Positions 54,635 through 63,828 of a stretch of 64,000 bases of DNA are shown in pieces. Position numbers and translations under genes: made by a program. Source of the stretch: a bacterium (lineage in GTDB: Bacteria; Chloroflexota; Anaerolineae; Caldilineales; Caldilineaceae); assembly GCA_016124945.1 (NCBI GenBank), contig WGMT01000031.1, positions 1-64,000 of the forward strand, given 5' to 3'. Every line of letters starts with the position of its first letter. The stretch's first letter is position 1. The notes below the pieces were generated by a model. It had not been told where the DNA came from, ran no database searches, and saw only the letters and a list, made by a program, of their open reading frames with translations.

Positions 54635-54985
54635 CTAAAACATCTCACGCAGTCGTTTGGGGGCGATCATCCGCCACGCTTCGTTGATATGTAACGACAA
54701 CTCGTCGTCATCCACCGCATCAAGCACAATCCCCACCCAGCCGCGCACGCCGACGTAGGGCGGTTTGAAAAACTTGCCCGGCTCGGCGGCGATGAGCATT
54801 TCTTGCGCGCCCGCTGGTACAGGCAACCACACGGCGATGCGGCCATCGTTGTGGTGGTTGGTGGCGAACATGGTGTAGACACGCTTGCGTACGAAGAAAG
54901 TTGGTTCACCGTGCGATATCCTTTCCTCGGTTTCGGGCAGCGCATGACATATCCGCTGCACTCGGTTTAGATGGAATGGTTCCAT
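54635..54985 (-). CDS. MmcQ/YjbR family protein
   Basis: 116 residues from ATG 54985 ([17 protein letters not shown]). The family pattern is clear: [25 protein letters not shown], then [33 protein letters not shown] and the C-terminal [17 protein letters not shown]. YjbR proteins have a double-wing fold and a suspected DNA-binding role; function is unproven. Same strand as, and 105 bases downstream of, the STAND NTPase gene. Confidence 0.85.
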   Translation of the reverse strand: MEPFHLNRVQRICHALPETEERISHGEPTFFVRKRVYTMFATNHHNDGRIAVWLPVPAGAQEMLIAAEPGKFFKPPYVGVRGWVGIVLDAVDDDELSLHINEAWRMIAPKRLREMF

Positions 54986-55090
54986 GAGGGTGTTTTCCTT
55001 TGCAGGGCTGTTCCGTTGCAGAATCAGGACACAGATTTCAGGATTGATTGGGTCTTTTTCCACACCGGCTCCGCTAAAGGGTTTTCTGGC

Positions 55091-58000
55091 TTAAAGCGAA
55101 TCCTGAGAAGTGACGTAGCGATCCATCTCCGCCGGCTGGGTAACCAGGAAAAGCCGCGCCAGGACGGTGTCTAACGTGGTGGGGTTGGCGGCGGCAATTG
55201 GCACGAGCGATTGAATGGCAGCCACCTTGTCGTCCACGCGCATAGGCGCAACCACCAATTCGGCGGCCAACCGCGCCGCCAGCAGGGGCGCAAATTCGGG
55301 ATCATGCACATTCACCCGCGTCTCCGCGGCGAGGACGGATTGGGGCGTCAACCACAGATGGCGGTTGAGCCGTTCAAACTCGGCCAATGGACGTTGGTAG
55401 AGTGTCGCCAGCGCTGCCAGTGTGTCGGCAGCGAAGACGTCCTCGCGCAGCGGCAGGCTGTCTGATCCCTGGGCGCGCTGGTCGAAGCGCCGCCGCACAA
55501 TGTGACAGGCTGCAAAGTCGGCATGATCGGGTTCGCCCACCAGACGACGGGCCACGTCGACTGGATCAAAGGGTGCGGCGGGATGCCACCACCGTTCCAC
55601 AAAAGCGTTGACTCGTGCCGTGCTGCGCAGGCAGAAGACCTCTTCCTGAATGTTTTGGGCCGCAGCCAGCGCTTCTCTCAGCGCCTGCTCAATTTTGTCC
55701 GCCGCGGTGGGCAGGCAAATGCGGATTGACTCGGCCAGGGTAAGCCAGGCGTAGGTGAGGAAGCCGGCAAAGCCCGTGGGCATGGTAAGCGCGATCCACA
55801 GCAGCCCGTCCACATGGGCGTGATCGCCCAGGATGGTGTGTGCTTCGGCGAGGGCAGCCAAAGTGCGCTTGTGCCGTCCCCATTGATCGCTCTGTCCTCG
55901 TTGGGGGGCCAGTTGCGCCAGTTCGTGTTGGGCCTGTGCGTTGCGATCCACCAGCCATTGAGTGGCATCGGCGTCCCCGTTCTTGCTGGCGATGGCCTTA
56001 GCCGCAATCGGCAGAGCCTCGCGGAAGCTGACTTCGCCACCCGAAAGGGCCGCCGTCACAATCTGCTCCACCAGGGGCAGCGCCCAGTCGCCTTTAGGAT
56101 GGCGCAGCACCGCATCAAGCAGGAACCAGAGCGAGACGTTGCGGTAGTAGACGTAGCCATTGGACGCGTGCAGATCGATGTACTGTGCCATCAACTGCTC
56201 TCCTTCGGCCAGATTTGCCTCGTCGGCGGCAAAGGCAACGAGGTTGAGTCCGTCGGCGATGGCGACGAAGGTCAATTGGGGCGTGTCTATGCCTTCTGCC
56301 ATGCCTTCTGCCATGCCTTCTGCCATTACGTGGGCGTCGATGGGCATTGGCCCGATCCCCTCGACGCTGCGCAGATCGATGTTTTCGGCCAGTTGAAAGG
56401 CTTCGTGACTTAACGGTTCAAGGCCCGAAGGAGGCGCTTCCCCGCCGAAGCGGCCACTGATCCGATTGATCACCACGGGCGACGGCGACGGCGGTAGCCA
56501 GCCATATGGGCGCGGTGAAGTGTCCCCGCGGATCACGGCGAGAACGCGATGGGCCAGCAGCCGCAACATGTTTTCGTTGAGATCAGGCAGGATCTGATCC
56601 ACCAATGCCTGGGCGGCGGCAGGATAATCCTTGGCCGCGATCCAGGCGAGGAGCAGCGCCGCGGCCTGCTGCCACTTCAATTCCACTGGGTAGAGCGAAA
56701 GTTGACGCTGGGTGCTTTCCAGTTCGCCGCGGCGCGCCTGTGCAAAGAGTAAATCCGAACGTAGACGGCTGTTGAGGAAGTTGACACTGCCGAAAGCAGC
56801 CCGCACGAGGAGCGCCAGCGTGTCTTCTCCCGGCGCAAGCTGTGACGCACGCGACAGCGAGAGATCAAGATCGCGACGCAACGCCGTCAAGTCGTTGAGC
56901 ACACGCAAGTGCGTCTCCTGGAAAAAGGAACTGAGTACCAGATCTATCAGTTCGCGTGTCAACCCACCCTGGGCCAGATGACGGGCGTAGTAGCGCAGAG
57001 CGTAGGGGCTTTCGTGTTCGGGCCAGCGGGCGCAGAAGTCGGTGAGGCGATGGGTGTAGTCTTTGCGCTCTTTGGGCGAGAACTCTTGCAGCAACACCTC
57101 ATAAAATTGCTGGTGCATCAGTTCAAAGCGATCCTCACCGATGAGGAAGCGCTGAATTGATGTCACTGCGGAGCGCGCTTTGCGCCGCGCCACGCCCAGC
57201 GCGTCACCAAGATCGTCCAGCGTAAGGCCGCTAAAAGCCACCACCAGCAGCCCGAGGACGTCCCAGATCAGGTCGCTCTCTTCGGCGACTTCGTCGAGGA
57301 GAGCGAGTTGCAGGCGGAAGTAAGTTTCTACACCGTCTGGCGATTCGGCTTCGAGCCGCTGCAACGCCTTTTCGCCGCCCTGGGCCACTTCTTCGGCCAC
57401 GAAGCGGGCCATGAGCGGTTCCCCGCGCGTCAAACCCCAGATGCGCCCGGCCATTGCCAGCACCGCAGGGCTTGCCTGATAGAGCGCCAGGAGTTCTTCG
57501 ATCTCAGTTTGTGTCAATGTGCCAAGTTGGCGCAGTTGAGCAAAGCGCAGCGGGTGAAAATCGTCTACGGCGTCTTGTGGGTTGGGGTTGGGCCGCGAGG
57601 AAACGATGACATGCACATTTGGAGGCAGGAACGACGGCAGTTGCGCAACGACGGCGGGCCTGATCCCCGCGCCCTCGTCCAATCCGTCCACCAACAGGAG
57701 CAGTGGACGCCCGGTCTGCTCGGCGCGGGAGGCCGCCGTTTTCCAAAGCTGGCTGAACTGGCTTTGCAACGAGGGCAGATCAGGCGGCACGCCGCCGGGG
57801 ACAGCGAGCAGATCGAGGAGTTGACCGTTGACGTTGTGCAAAAAGTCGATGGGGCTGTTGTTGCGTCCTTGTTGGCGCACAAAAAAGTAGATCAGGTCAG
57901 GCTGCGTACCCGGCCAGCCGCCACTCTCACACAACAGAATTAAAGAGGCCATCAACGCCGACTTCCCCAACCCGGCGTTGGCTGTCACCAGAAGGTAGCC

Positions 58001-58219
58001 GGGTGGGGCGAATTGCACAAAGTCGACGAAGGCTTGTATCTCGTGTCCGCGCCCAACAAAGACCTGGGTATAGTATTTGAGGCGGCTGTCCACCGCGCTG
58101 CGGTAGTTGGGGCGTGGGAAGGCCGTCCCCTGGTAGATGTTGACCTGCGCCGTAGCCCCCGGTCCAATGGCGACGCCGTAGCTGTTGGTCACATTGCCGA
58201 CGTGGATGGAGGTGGACAT
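55091..58219 (-). CDS. STAND/NACHT-like NTPase with large helical C-terminal region
   Basis: 1042 residues. Residues 5-30 (SIHVGNVTNSYGVAIGPGAT) form a short Gly-rich segment in place of a classical effector domain. An NTPase follows: VFVGRGHEIQAFVDF, Walker A VTANAGLGKSALMASL (about 77-92), Walker B PLLLLVDGLDEGAG (about 170-180), sensor VHVIVSSRPNPNP, then a winged-helix-like region (GLTLDDLGDALGVARRKARS). From about 400 to the end it is alpha-helical with no recognised WD40, TPR or ankyrin repeat. Proteins of this layout include antiviral Avs/NLR-like sensors; other STAND roles are possible. An in-frame 12-bp triplication encodes MAEGMAEGMAEG. Confidence 0.78.
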   Translation of the reverse strand: MSTSIHVGNVTNSYGVAIGPGATAQVNIYQGTAFPRPNYRSAVDSRLKYYTQVFVGRGHEIQAFVDFVQFAPPGYLLVTANAGLGKSALMASLILLCESGGWPGTQPDLIYFFVRQQGRNNSPIDFLHNVNGQLLDLLAVPGGVPPDLPSLQSQFSQLWKTAASRAEQTGRPLLLLVDGLDEGAGIRPAVVAQLPSFLPPNVHVIVSSRPNPNPQDAVDDFHPLRFAQLRQLGTLTQTEIEELLALYQASPAVLAMAGRIWGLTRGEPLMARFVAEEVAQGGEKALQRLEAESPDGVETYFRLQLALLDEVAEESDLIWDVLGLLVVAFSGLTLDDLGDALGVARRKARSAVTSIQRFLIGEDRFELMHQQFYEVLLQEFSPKERKDYTHRLTDFCARWPEHESPYALRYYARHLAQGGLTRELIDLVLSSFFQETHLRVLNDLTALRRDLDLSLSRASQLAPGEDTLALLVRAAFGSVNFLNSRLRSDLLFAQARRGELESTQRQLSLYPVELKWQQAAALLLAWIAAKDYPAAAQALVDQILPDLNENMLRLLAHRVLAVIRGDTSPRPYGWLPPSPSPVVINRISGRFGGEAPPSGLEPLSHEAFQLAENIDLRSVEGIGPMPIDAHVMAEGMAEGMAEGIDTPQLTFVAIADGLNLVAFAADEANLAEGEQLMAQYIDLHASNGYVYYRNVSLWFLLDAVLRHPKGDWALPLVEQIVTAALSGGEVSFREALPIAAKAIASKNGDADATQWLVDRNAQAQHELAQLAPQRGQSDQWGRHKRTLAALAEAHTILGDHAHVDGLLWIALTMPTGFAGFLTYAWLTLAESIRICLPTAADKIEQALREALAAAQNIQEEVFCLRSTARVNAFVERWWHPAAPFDPVDVARRLVGEPDHADFAACHIVRRRFDQRAQGSDSLPLREDVFAADTLAALATLYQRPLAEFERLNRHLWLTPQSVLAAETRVNVHDPEFAPLLAARLAAELVVAPMRVDDKVAAIQSLVPIAAANPTTLDTVLARLFLVTQPAEMDRYVTSQDSL
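56289..56324. repeat. 12-bp tandem triplication inside the NTPase gene
   Basis: ATGCCTTCTGCC repeated exactly three times (56289-56300, 56301-56312, 56313-56324), in frame, adding MAEG units to the C-terminal region of the protein on the minus strand. Confidence 0.9.
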
Positions 58220-58254
58220 AGGTGTTTACCTCACGGATGAAGATGTGGTGCACA

Positions 58255-58866
58255 CTACGCACTACGCAAATTGTGCCAGGCCCACCAGAATCTCTGCCCC
58301 GCGGTGAAAAAGACCAGTGCGCCCATGATCCAGAAGAGCGCCGCCACGTAGCCCGGCAGCAGGAAAAAGAGCGAAAAGAGGAAGACTGTCTCCGCGCCTT
58401 CAATGAGGCCGGTGGGCATCTCCATTGTGGTCAAGCGGCCCCGATCTCCTTCACGTCGCTTTTCGAGGATGGCTGAGAGCAACGTCCACGAAAGTGTGTT
58501 GACCTGGAACGAGACGAGCAAGAAAATCATTGCCCACAGATTCTGCGTTGTCGGCATCGCCCACACAAACGCAAGCGGCACGAACAGGTAGATGACCCAA
58601 TCCATCAGCAGGTCGAGATAGCCGCCCCAATCGCTCGTCTTATTGTGTACGCGCGCGGCGAGTCCGTCAACCCCGTCTAACACACGGTTGAGCAGCCAGA
58701 GAAAGAGACCCACCTCCACCCAGCCATAGACGACGGCCACAGCAGCGAAGATCCCCGGGATCACGGCGATCACAGAGAGTTGGTTGGGCGATACGTCTGC
58801 CAGATAGCGCGCAACCAACGGGCGCAGCAGCCGGTCCTTCTCGCGGCGCAAGAGTGCGTCCTTCAT
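58255..58866 (-). CDS. CDP-alcohol phosphatidyltransferase family protein
   Basis: 203 residues with five or six membrane helices. The catalytic signature D-x2-DG-x2-AR-x8-G-x3-D-x3-D is exact in LDGVDGLAARVHNKTSDWGGYLDLLMD (read as DGVDGLAAR then GGYLDLLMD). The enzyme transfers a phosphatidyl group from CDP-diacylglycerol, or a related CDP-alcohol, to an alcohol such as glycerol phosphate, serine or inositol phosphate; which one is not evident. ATG 58866 follows AAGGAG. The NTPase gene starts 35 bases downstream, so the two may be cotranscribed. Confidence 0.9.
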   Translation of the reverse strand: MKDALLRREKDRLLRPLVARYLADVSPNQLSVIAVIPGIFAAVAVVYGWVEVGLFLWLLNRVLDGVDGLAARVHNKTSDWGGYLDLLMDWVIYLFVPLAFVWAMPTTQNLWAMIFLLVSFQVNTLSWTLLSAILEKRREGDRGRLTTMEMPTGLIEGAETVFLFSLFFLLPGYVAALFWIMGALVFFTAGQRFWWAWHNLRSA

Positions 58867-58893
58867 AGCCTGCTCCTTATAGATCGTGGAATT

Positions 58894-58908
58894 GAGACAG
58901 CCTGTCTC
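58894..58908. promoter_or_regulatory. 15-bp palindrome upstream of the phosphatidyltransferase gene
   Basis: GAGACAG-C-CTGTCTC lies 27 bases upstream of the gene's ATG on the minus strand. Placement suits an operator; no binding protein is known. Confidence 0.4.
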
Positions 58909-59055
58909 GGGTAGTCATCCTCGAACGCGGGGATAGACGCTCGGGGCGGGTGTAAAATGCAGGGGCATGGACGCCGCTGCGTTCTTCCCACTGGCATTGT
59001 GATCGAGCGGGCGATTCTAATCAGTAAGTCACTCTACATCAGCCGCGTATCGTAG

Positions 59056-59122
59056 GGGTTTGCGTGGGGCCGGAGCAGATGCGGATGCTGCGTCCGCATC
59101 TGCTCCGGCCCCACGCAAACCC
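59056..59122. terminator. 30-bp stem hairpin at the end of serS
   Basis: Perfect 30-bp arms (59056-59085, 59093-59122; start GGGTTTGCGTGGGGCCGGAG) around a 7-base loop. The right arm touches the serS stop codon. No T-run, so it may be a repeat that also protects the 3' end. Confidence 0.7.
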
Positions 59123-60402
59123 TAGCCAATACGGTCGACACCGCCCATGTACGGGCGCAGTACCGGCGGCAGGATCACCGATCCGTCTTCTTGCTGCCCA
59201 TTCTCAAGGAGGGCGATGATCACGCGCGGCAGCGCCAGTCCCGATCCGTTGAGGGTGTAGACAAACTCGGTGCGTCCCCCCTCTTCGGGGCGGTAGCGGA
59301 TGTTGGCGCGGCGCGCCTGAAAGTCGCGGAACATGGAACACGAGCTGACTTCTAGCCATTCGCCCGAACCGGCGGCCCACACTTCGAGATCATATTTGAT
59401 GGCGGCCACGAACGAAAGATCGCCGGTGGCGATGGCGAGGCGACGGTAAGGCAAACCGAGCCGCTCCAGCAATTCCTCGGCGTCGTGGGTGAGGATTTCT
59501 AACTCGTCGCGGCCCCGGTGCGGTTCTACAAACTTCACCATTTCCACCTTGTGGAACTGATGCACACGCTTGATGCCACGTGCGTCTTTGCCCGCCGACA
59601 CCTTTTCGCGGCGGAAGCAGGGCGTTGAGGCCACATGGTTGATGGGCAGCTTGCCCGCTTCGATGATCTCGTCGCGGTAGAGATTGGTCACCGGCACCTC
59701 GGCGGTGGGGATCAGCCAGTAATCTTCCTCGGCGTCGCGGTAAAGATTTTCGCCGAACTTAGGCAGGTTGCCGGTGCCTTCCATGCAGTAGCCGCGCACC
59801 ATGAAGGGCGGGTAGATCTCGGTGTAGCCATGTTCGGTGGTGTGCACGTCGAGGAACCAGTTGATCAGCGCCCGTTGCAGCCGCGCCGCTGCGCCCTTGA
59901 GCACGTAGAAACGACTCCCCGAGAGCTTGACGCCCCGCTCAAAGTCGATGATGTCCAATGCCTCGGCGATATCCCAGTGGGGCTTGGGATCGAAGGCAAA
60001 GTTGGGCTTGTCGCCCCACTCCTTCACCACGACGTTGCCCGATTCGTCCTCAGCCACGGGGACGTCGGGTTCGGGGATGTTGGGAATGCGCAACATGGCA
60101 TCGCTGAAATCGGCTTCGATCTGGCGCAGTTCCACATCAATGGCGTCGATTTCGTCGCCGATGCGGCCCATGCGTTCCTTGAGCGCGTTGGCTTCGTCGG
60201 TCTTCTTTTCGCGGAAGAGTTGACCGATCTCCTTGGAGCCGCTGTTGCGATCCGCGCGCAACACTTCTACCTTGGTCAGCAACTCGCGACGCCGTTCGTC
60301 CAGTTCCAACGCCCGTTCCCACGGTGCATCGGTGACGTTGAGTTTGTGCATGGCTTCGGCCAATTCAGCACGATGTTCGCGCATCCACCTGATGTCTAGC
60401 AT
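59122..60402 (-). CDS. serS: Seryl-tRNA synthetase
   Basis: 426 residues. The N-terminal antiparallel coiled coil (about 30-105, RRELLTKVEVLRADRNSGSKEI) binds the long arm of tRNA-Ser. The class II core follows: TEIYPPFMVRG (motif 1 region), CFRREKVSAGKDARGIKRVHQF (motif 2, split here for length) and GSGLALPRVIIALLEN (motif 3). It charges tRNA-Ser with serine and also tRNA-Sec when selenocysteine is made. ATG 60402 follows AGGAGGAGATC. Expression is controlled by an upstream T-box leader. Confidence 0.97.
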   Translation of the reverse strand: MLDIRWMREHRAELAEAMHKLNVTDAPWERALELDERRRELLTKVEVLRADRNSGSKEIGQLFREKKTDEANALKERMGRIGDEIDAIDVELRQIEADFSDAMLRIPNIPEPDVPVAEDESGNVVVKEWGDKPNFAFDPKPHWDIAEALDIIDFERGVKLSGSRFYVLKGAAARLQRALINWFLDVHTTEHGYTEIYPPFMVRGYCMEGTGNLPKFGENLYRDAEEDYWLIPTAEVPVTNLYRDEIIEAGKLPINHVASTPCFRREKVSAGKDARGIKRVHQFHKVEMVKFVEPHRGRDELEILTHDAEELLERLGLPYRRLAIATGDLSFVAAIKYDLEVWAAGSGEWLEVSSCSMFRDFQARRANIRYRPEEGGRTEFVYTLNGSGLALPRVIIALLENGQQEDGSVILPPVLRPYMGGVDRIG

Positions 60403-60419
60403 GATCTCCTCCTGAGTGC

Positions 60420-60656
60420 ATGGATCAAAAAACCCCTCGCCTGTTCAATCAGGACGAGAGGTCTCGTGGTGCCACCTGAGTTCACAACACCGGCCCAGCC
60501 GGACATTGTCTCATTGCGCCGTAACGGGGCGGACCGTCCGGCCATTGCCTGCCGGCGACTCAGGAGATGCTAATCAACCGTTTCCTGTTGCCTCGCACCA
60601 ACCGGCAACTCTCTGAAAGGAAGTGCGGTAAACCTTGGTCTCCGTCAACGTCTTAT
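60420..60656 (-). promoter_or_regulatory. Serine T-box riboswitch of serS
   Basis: On the minus strand the leader has the Stem I apical elements (AGAGAGTTGCCGG, TTGGTGCGAGGCAAC), then GATTAGCATCTCCTGAGT with AGC (60571-60569) as the likely serine specifier codon. The T-box core AGGTGGCACCACGAGA lies near 60478-60463; its UGGC would pair with the tRNA-Ser end GCCA, G being the serine discriminator base. The terminator CCTCTCGTCC...GGCGAGGGG with TTTTTT (60461-60426) ends it. Uncharged tRNA-Ser should allow readthrough into serS. Confidence 0.9.
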
Positions 60657-60662
60657 AAAGAA

Positions 60663-60691
60663 AATCTAGCATAGCACCGGTTGACTGTCAA
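60663..60691 (-). promoter_or_regulatory. Promoter of the serS T-box leader
   Basis: On the minus strand TTGACA (60691-60686) and TAGATT (60668-60663) with a 17-base spacer. Start of transcription would be about 60656, just before the first Stem I bases. Confidence 0.75.
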
Positions 60692-60727
60692 GAAAATTAG
60701 GGCAAGGGCATTTCAGGCTGGGGGCTA

Positions 60728-60797
60728 GACAGTGCCAGGCACGGGCCAAACGTAGAAGCTCTGGCGAGCGATCCGCCGGCCCGTGCCTGGCACTGTC
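60728..60797. repeat. 70-bp palindromic element, copy 3 (opposite orientation)
   Basis: Begins GACAGTGCCAGGCACGGGCC and ends with its complement. Reverse-complemented, its core reads GGCGGATCGCTCGCCAGAGC, matching copy 2 at most positions. It lies between the end of the PPK-like gene (60826) and the serS promoter. Confidence 0.88.
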
Positions 60798-60825
60798 GCT
60801 GCACGACCCCAAATTGAATTACCCC

Positions 60826-61854
60826 CTACGGCAGGGTGAGCCAGGGATTGGCCGCCGCGCCGTGATCAATGCCATCCAGCAGATTGGCCAGTTCCACCAA
60901 TTGCAGTTCGCCGATCTGCTCAGGCATCCGGTAGCAGAGATGGGCGGGCACATCCAGGTGATCCACCAGCCAATCGAAGAGATCCGCCGGCATCGACGGT
61001 TCAACGTCAAGGCGGACGACGGGCAGGCTCAACTCCTGTTGCCGCGAGCGTCGTTGCAGTGGGTTCGACTTACTTTGCTGTGGTTCAGCCGCCCTGATCA
61101 CGCGAAAAAGGTACGCGCCTGTCACCGTAAGGCCGGGAAAAAGATCGGGCAAGAAGAAGCGCAACAGTTCCTCGCTTTGTAAATAACAGCGTTTGCGCGC
61201 AGCCTCGACATCACCGTCATCTGCCGGAATCGGGATAAAACGTGGCAACAGTCGCGGCACCTTGATACGCGCATAGTTCGACGCATCCCAGCCGTCGTAT
61301 TCGTCGGAATGGAGTTCCACGAGCAGGTTGAGGCTGAAACTGCTGATAAAGGGGAACGGATGGCCCGGATCCACGGCCAGCGGGGTGAGCAGCGGATAGA
61401 CCCGCCGTTGAAAGAAACGGCGCACCCACTGGATCGCAACCTCGTCAAGCGCCGAAGGTGGGCAAATATGGATCGCCTCGTCTTCGGTGAGGCGGGGTAG
61501 AATTTCGTTGCGTAGCAGCGCCGACGAACGCCGCATGATCGACGCAATCTGCACAGGCAACAGTTGTAGCTGTTGCGCAGCGCCGGGATCGTGTATCGCG
61601 TGTTCTTGCCAGGCAGGGATTTCTTCGGCGAAGAATTGATCGAGGGTGGTGGCCATCAGCCCAAGGATGCGCAACCGCTCAGCCAGAGGACGGTCGGCAT
61701 CGGCGCTTTGTTGGAGCAGGTAGGCCGTCTCCCACAATGCCGACGGCAGATCGTCGTGTGGGCGAAAGGTACGCAATCCTTGGGCCAGGGCCTGGGCGCG
61801 CGCCACCATTGGATCGACAGGCTGTCTTTCGTTCTGATGGTGAGGATTTAGCAT
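60826..61854 (-). CDS. PPK1-like protein lacking the catalytic half
   Basis: 342 residues related to the N and H domains of polyphosphate kinase 1: RPLAERLRILGLMATTLDQFFAEE, the LTPLAVDPGHPFPFISSFSLNLLVE middle-domain hallmark and KVPRLLPRFIPI. A full PPK1 is about 690 residues and carries its phosphohistidine and Walker-like sites in the C1/C2 domains, all missing here. The frame ends with an ordinary TAG or TGA-type stop at the domain boundary, and 28 bases later the 70-bp element begins. It may be a truncated gene or a stand-alone regulatory relative. The first half is divergent from PPK1 (no SWLxFNxRVL motif). Confidence 0.7.
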   Translation of the reverse strand: MLNPHHQNERQPVDPMVARAQALAQGLRTFRPHDDLPSALWETAYLLQQSADADRPLAERLRILGLMATTLDQFFAEEIPAWQEHAIHDPGAAQQLQLLPVQIASIMRRSSALLRNEILPRLTEDEAIHICPPSALDEVAIQWVRRFFQRRVYPLLTPLAVDPGHPFPFISSFSLNLLVELHSDEYDGWDASNYARIKVPRLLPRFIPIPADDGDVEAARKRCYLQSEELLRFFLPDLFPGLTVTGAYLFRVIRAAEPQQSKSNPLQRRSRQQELSLPVVRLDVEPSMPADLFDWLVDHLDVPAHLCYRMPEQIGELQLVELANLLDGIDHGAAANPWLTLP

Positions 61855-61882
61855 GGCAATTGAGTTGAGAATGTGCTAGAAC

Positions 61883-62989
61883 TTAGCGCACTTCGCCTTC
61901 GGCGAGGCCGGCGGAGAAGGGCGCAGGTCGCTGTGTGCGGCTGCTCAGGTAGACGTGACGATCTTGGTCGGAGGCGACGTGGATCGCTTCCATGATTTCG
62001 AGAACGTGGTTGGCCAGTTCACCCGACGCACGATGGGGCCGTCCTGTGGCGATGGCGTCGGCTATGTCGGCCAGGCCAAGGCCACGCGACGCTTCCAGGT
62101 TGGGGTAGACAGGCTCGATCTCCGTCCACTCGCTATCGCCGGTCTTGCGCAACAGGGTGACACCGCCAAAGGTATTGGGATCGGGCAAGCTCAGGGTGCC
62201 GTCGGTGCCGTAGATCTCGATGCGGGGCAACGCCGACGCCTTGACGTCAAACGTGGTGATGATGGTGCCCACCGCGCCACTGTGGAAATCCAACAGCCCT
62301 ACCACATGGGTGGGTACATCCACCGTCATCACCGTCCCCTTGAGCGGCTCGCTAAGGATCGTGCGCTCGGGCCAGGTCACACGAGTGGCCCCGGTGACAC
62401 GGCGCACGTCCCCCAGCGTGGCGACCAGGGCGGTGAGGTAGTAGGGCCCCATATCGAACATGGGGCCGCCGCCGGCTTTGTAGTAGAACTCGGGGCTTGG
62501 GTGCCAGTGTTCGTGGCCGCGGCTCATCATGAAAGCCGTGGCCGCCACCGGCACGCCGATGACGCCGTCGTCGATGAGTTTGCGCGCCGATTGCAGCCCG
62601 CCGCCGAGGAAGGTGTCAGGCGCACAGCCGACACGAAGTCCTTTGGCGGCGGCGAGTTCGAGCAATTCCTGTCCTTCGGACGCACGTAGCGCCAGCGGTT
62701 TTTCGCTGTAGACGGATTTGCCCGCAGCCAACGCCGCCTTGGCCACGCTGTAATGTGCGCCGGGAATCGTGAGGTTGAGGACAATGTCGATCTCTGGATC
62801 GGCCAGCAATTCGTCCACACCCAGCACACGTGGAATATTCCACTGGGCGGCGGCAGCTTCGGCGGCTTCCCGACGTAGATCGGCCACTGCCGCAATCTCA
62901 ATCGTGGGTAGCCGTTGCGCCACCGTAAAATATTGCTTGCTGATGTTGCCACAACCAATCATGCCGATACGGGCAGGGAGAGTGTTCAC
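61883..62989 (-). CDS. Gfo/Idh/MocA family oxidoreductase
   Basis: 368 residues. Rossmann motif [18 protein letters not shown], the EKP motif in [17 protein letters not shown] with the catalytic Lys, and the C-terminal substrate domain ([21 protein letters not shown], with the conserved Asp and Tyr). NAD(P)-dependent sugar or inositol-type dehydrogenase. The ThuA-like gene upstream on the same strand is a frequent partner of this family in carbohydrate catabolism, so the two probably act on related sugar derivatives. Confidence 0.9.
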   Translation of the reverse strand: MNTLPARIGMIGCGNISKQYFTVAQRLPTIEIAAVADLRREAAEAAAAQWNIPRVLGVDELLADPEIDIVLNLTIPGAHYSVAKAALAAGKSVYSEKPLALRASEGQELLELAAAKGLRVGCAPDTFLGGGLQSARKLIDDGVIGVPVAATAFMMSRGHEHWHPSPEFYYKAGGGPMFDMGPYYLTALVATLGDVRRVTGATRVTWPERTILSEPLKGTVMTVDVPTHVVGLLDFHSGAVGTIITTFDVKASALPRIEIYGTDGTLSLPDPNTFGGVTLLRKTGDSEWTEIEPVYPNLEASRGLGLADIADAIATGRPHRASGELANHVLEIMEAIHVASDQDRHVYLSSRTQRPAPFSAGLAEGEVR

Positions 62990-63027
62990 GCTTAGATCCT
63001 TGGGAGAGGGTGGGTTTGGTTATGTTT

Positions 63028-63150
63028 GCGATGGGGCGGGTGATGTGTAATGCGTAATCCGTAACCCAGATCGTGTCGAGCATGTGATGCCCCAATTGGA
63101 CTTCATATACTCAACACGATCTGGGTTACTCATTACTCCTTACTCATTAC
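63028..63150. repeat. GTAATGC/CATTACT-type inverted cassette
   Basis: GTGTAATGCGTAATCCGTAACCCAGATCGTGT on the left pairs with ACACGATCTGGGTTACTCATTACTCCTTACTCATTACG on the right; heptamers TTACTCA/TACTCC appear on the right. The perfect inner arm GTAACCCAGATCGTGT occurs at both ends. It separates the ThuA and Gfo/Idh/MocA genes. Confidence 0.8.
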
Positions 63151-63794
63151 GTCCTGCTCGCCCAAATCAGCCCGCGCCGCACGATCTCTTTCGCTTCGGG
63201 CACGTCGAAGTCTTTGGCCACGTGGCCCAAGGACGAGTAGAAGATCTTGCCCTGTCCCCAGCGGCGCTTCCAGACCACGGGCATGACGGTGCCTTCGATC
63301 CAGGGCGCGTATTGACCGCCGAAGGTGGTCGTCGCCAGCACTTCGTTGTTGGGATCAACGTGCATGTAGTACTGTTCGCTGTGCATTTTGAAGTCACTGA
63401 GGCCGGCAGTGATGGGGTCATCGTGATTGATGATGTTGACTTCATAATCGATGATGTTGCCGGGGTGCGCCACCCACTGCCCCCCCACCATGAACTGGTA
63501 TTCGGTGTTGTTGCGGAAGGCGTCGGCCATACCGCCGTGCCAGCCCGCAAAGCCGGTGCCCGCTTTGATCGTCTCCAGCAGGCATTTTTCCTGCTCTTTG
63601 GTGATGGTGCTCATGGTGTAGACCTGTGAGATCAGGTCGAAGGAGCGCATCTTGGCTTCGTCGGTGTAGACGTCGAGGGTGGTGTGAATTTCGACATCGA
63701 AACCGGCTTCTTCCAGAAGCGGCGCGAAAATGTTGACGCACTGTTCAGGCTCGTGGCCCGACCAGCCGCCCCAAACCATCAATGCTTTTTTCAT
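63147..63794 (-). CDS. ThuA-like domain protein
   Basis: 215 residues, flavodoxin/class I glutamine amidotransferase-like fold named after trehalose-utilisation protein Thu[36 protein letters not shown] and [21 protein letters not shown] with [17 protein letters not shown] are the family hallmarks. Biochemical role is not settled; members take part in oxidation and isomerisation of disaccharides. It precedes a Gfo/Idh/MocA gene on the same strand. Confidence 0.88.
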   Translation of the reverse strand: MKKALMVWGGWSGHEPEQCVNIFAPLLEEAGFDVEIHTTLDVYTDEAKMRSFDLISQVYTMSTITKEQEKCLLETIKAGTGFAGWHGGMADAFRNNTEYQFMVGGQWVAHPGNIIDYEVNIINHDDPITAGLSDFKMHSEQYYMHVDPNNEVLATTTFGGQYAPWIEGTVMPVVWKRRWGQGKIFYSSLGHVAKDFDVPEAKEIVRRGLIWASRT

Positions 63795-63828
63795 CTTGTC
63801 CGTGCTTTCTAAGTGGGGTGTACGGTGA

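Noticed and set aside
60826..61854. Functional polyphosphate kinase
   Set aside because: The domains with the phosphohistidine and ATP site are absent, so catalysis cannot be claimed.
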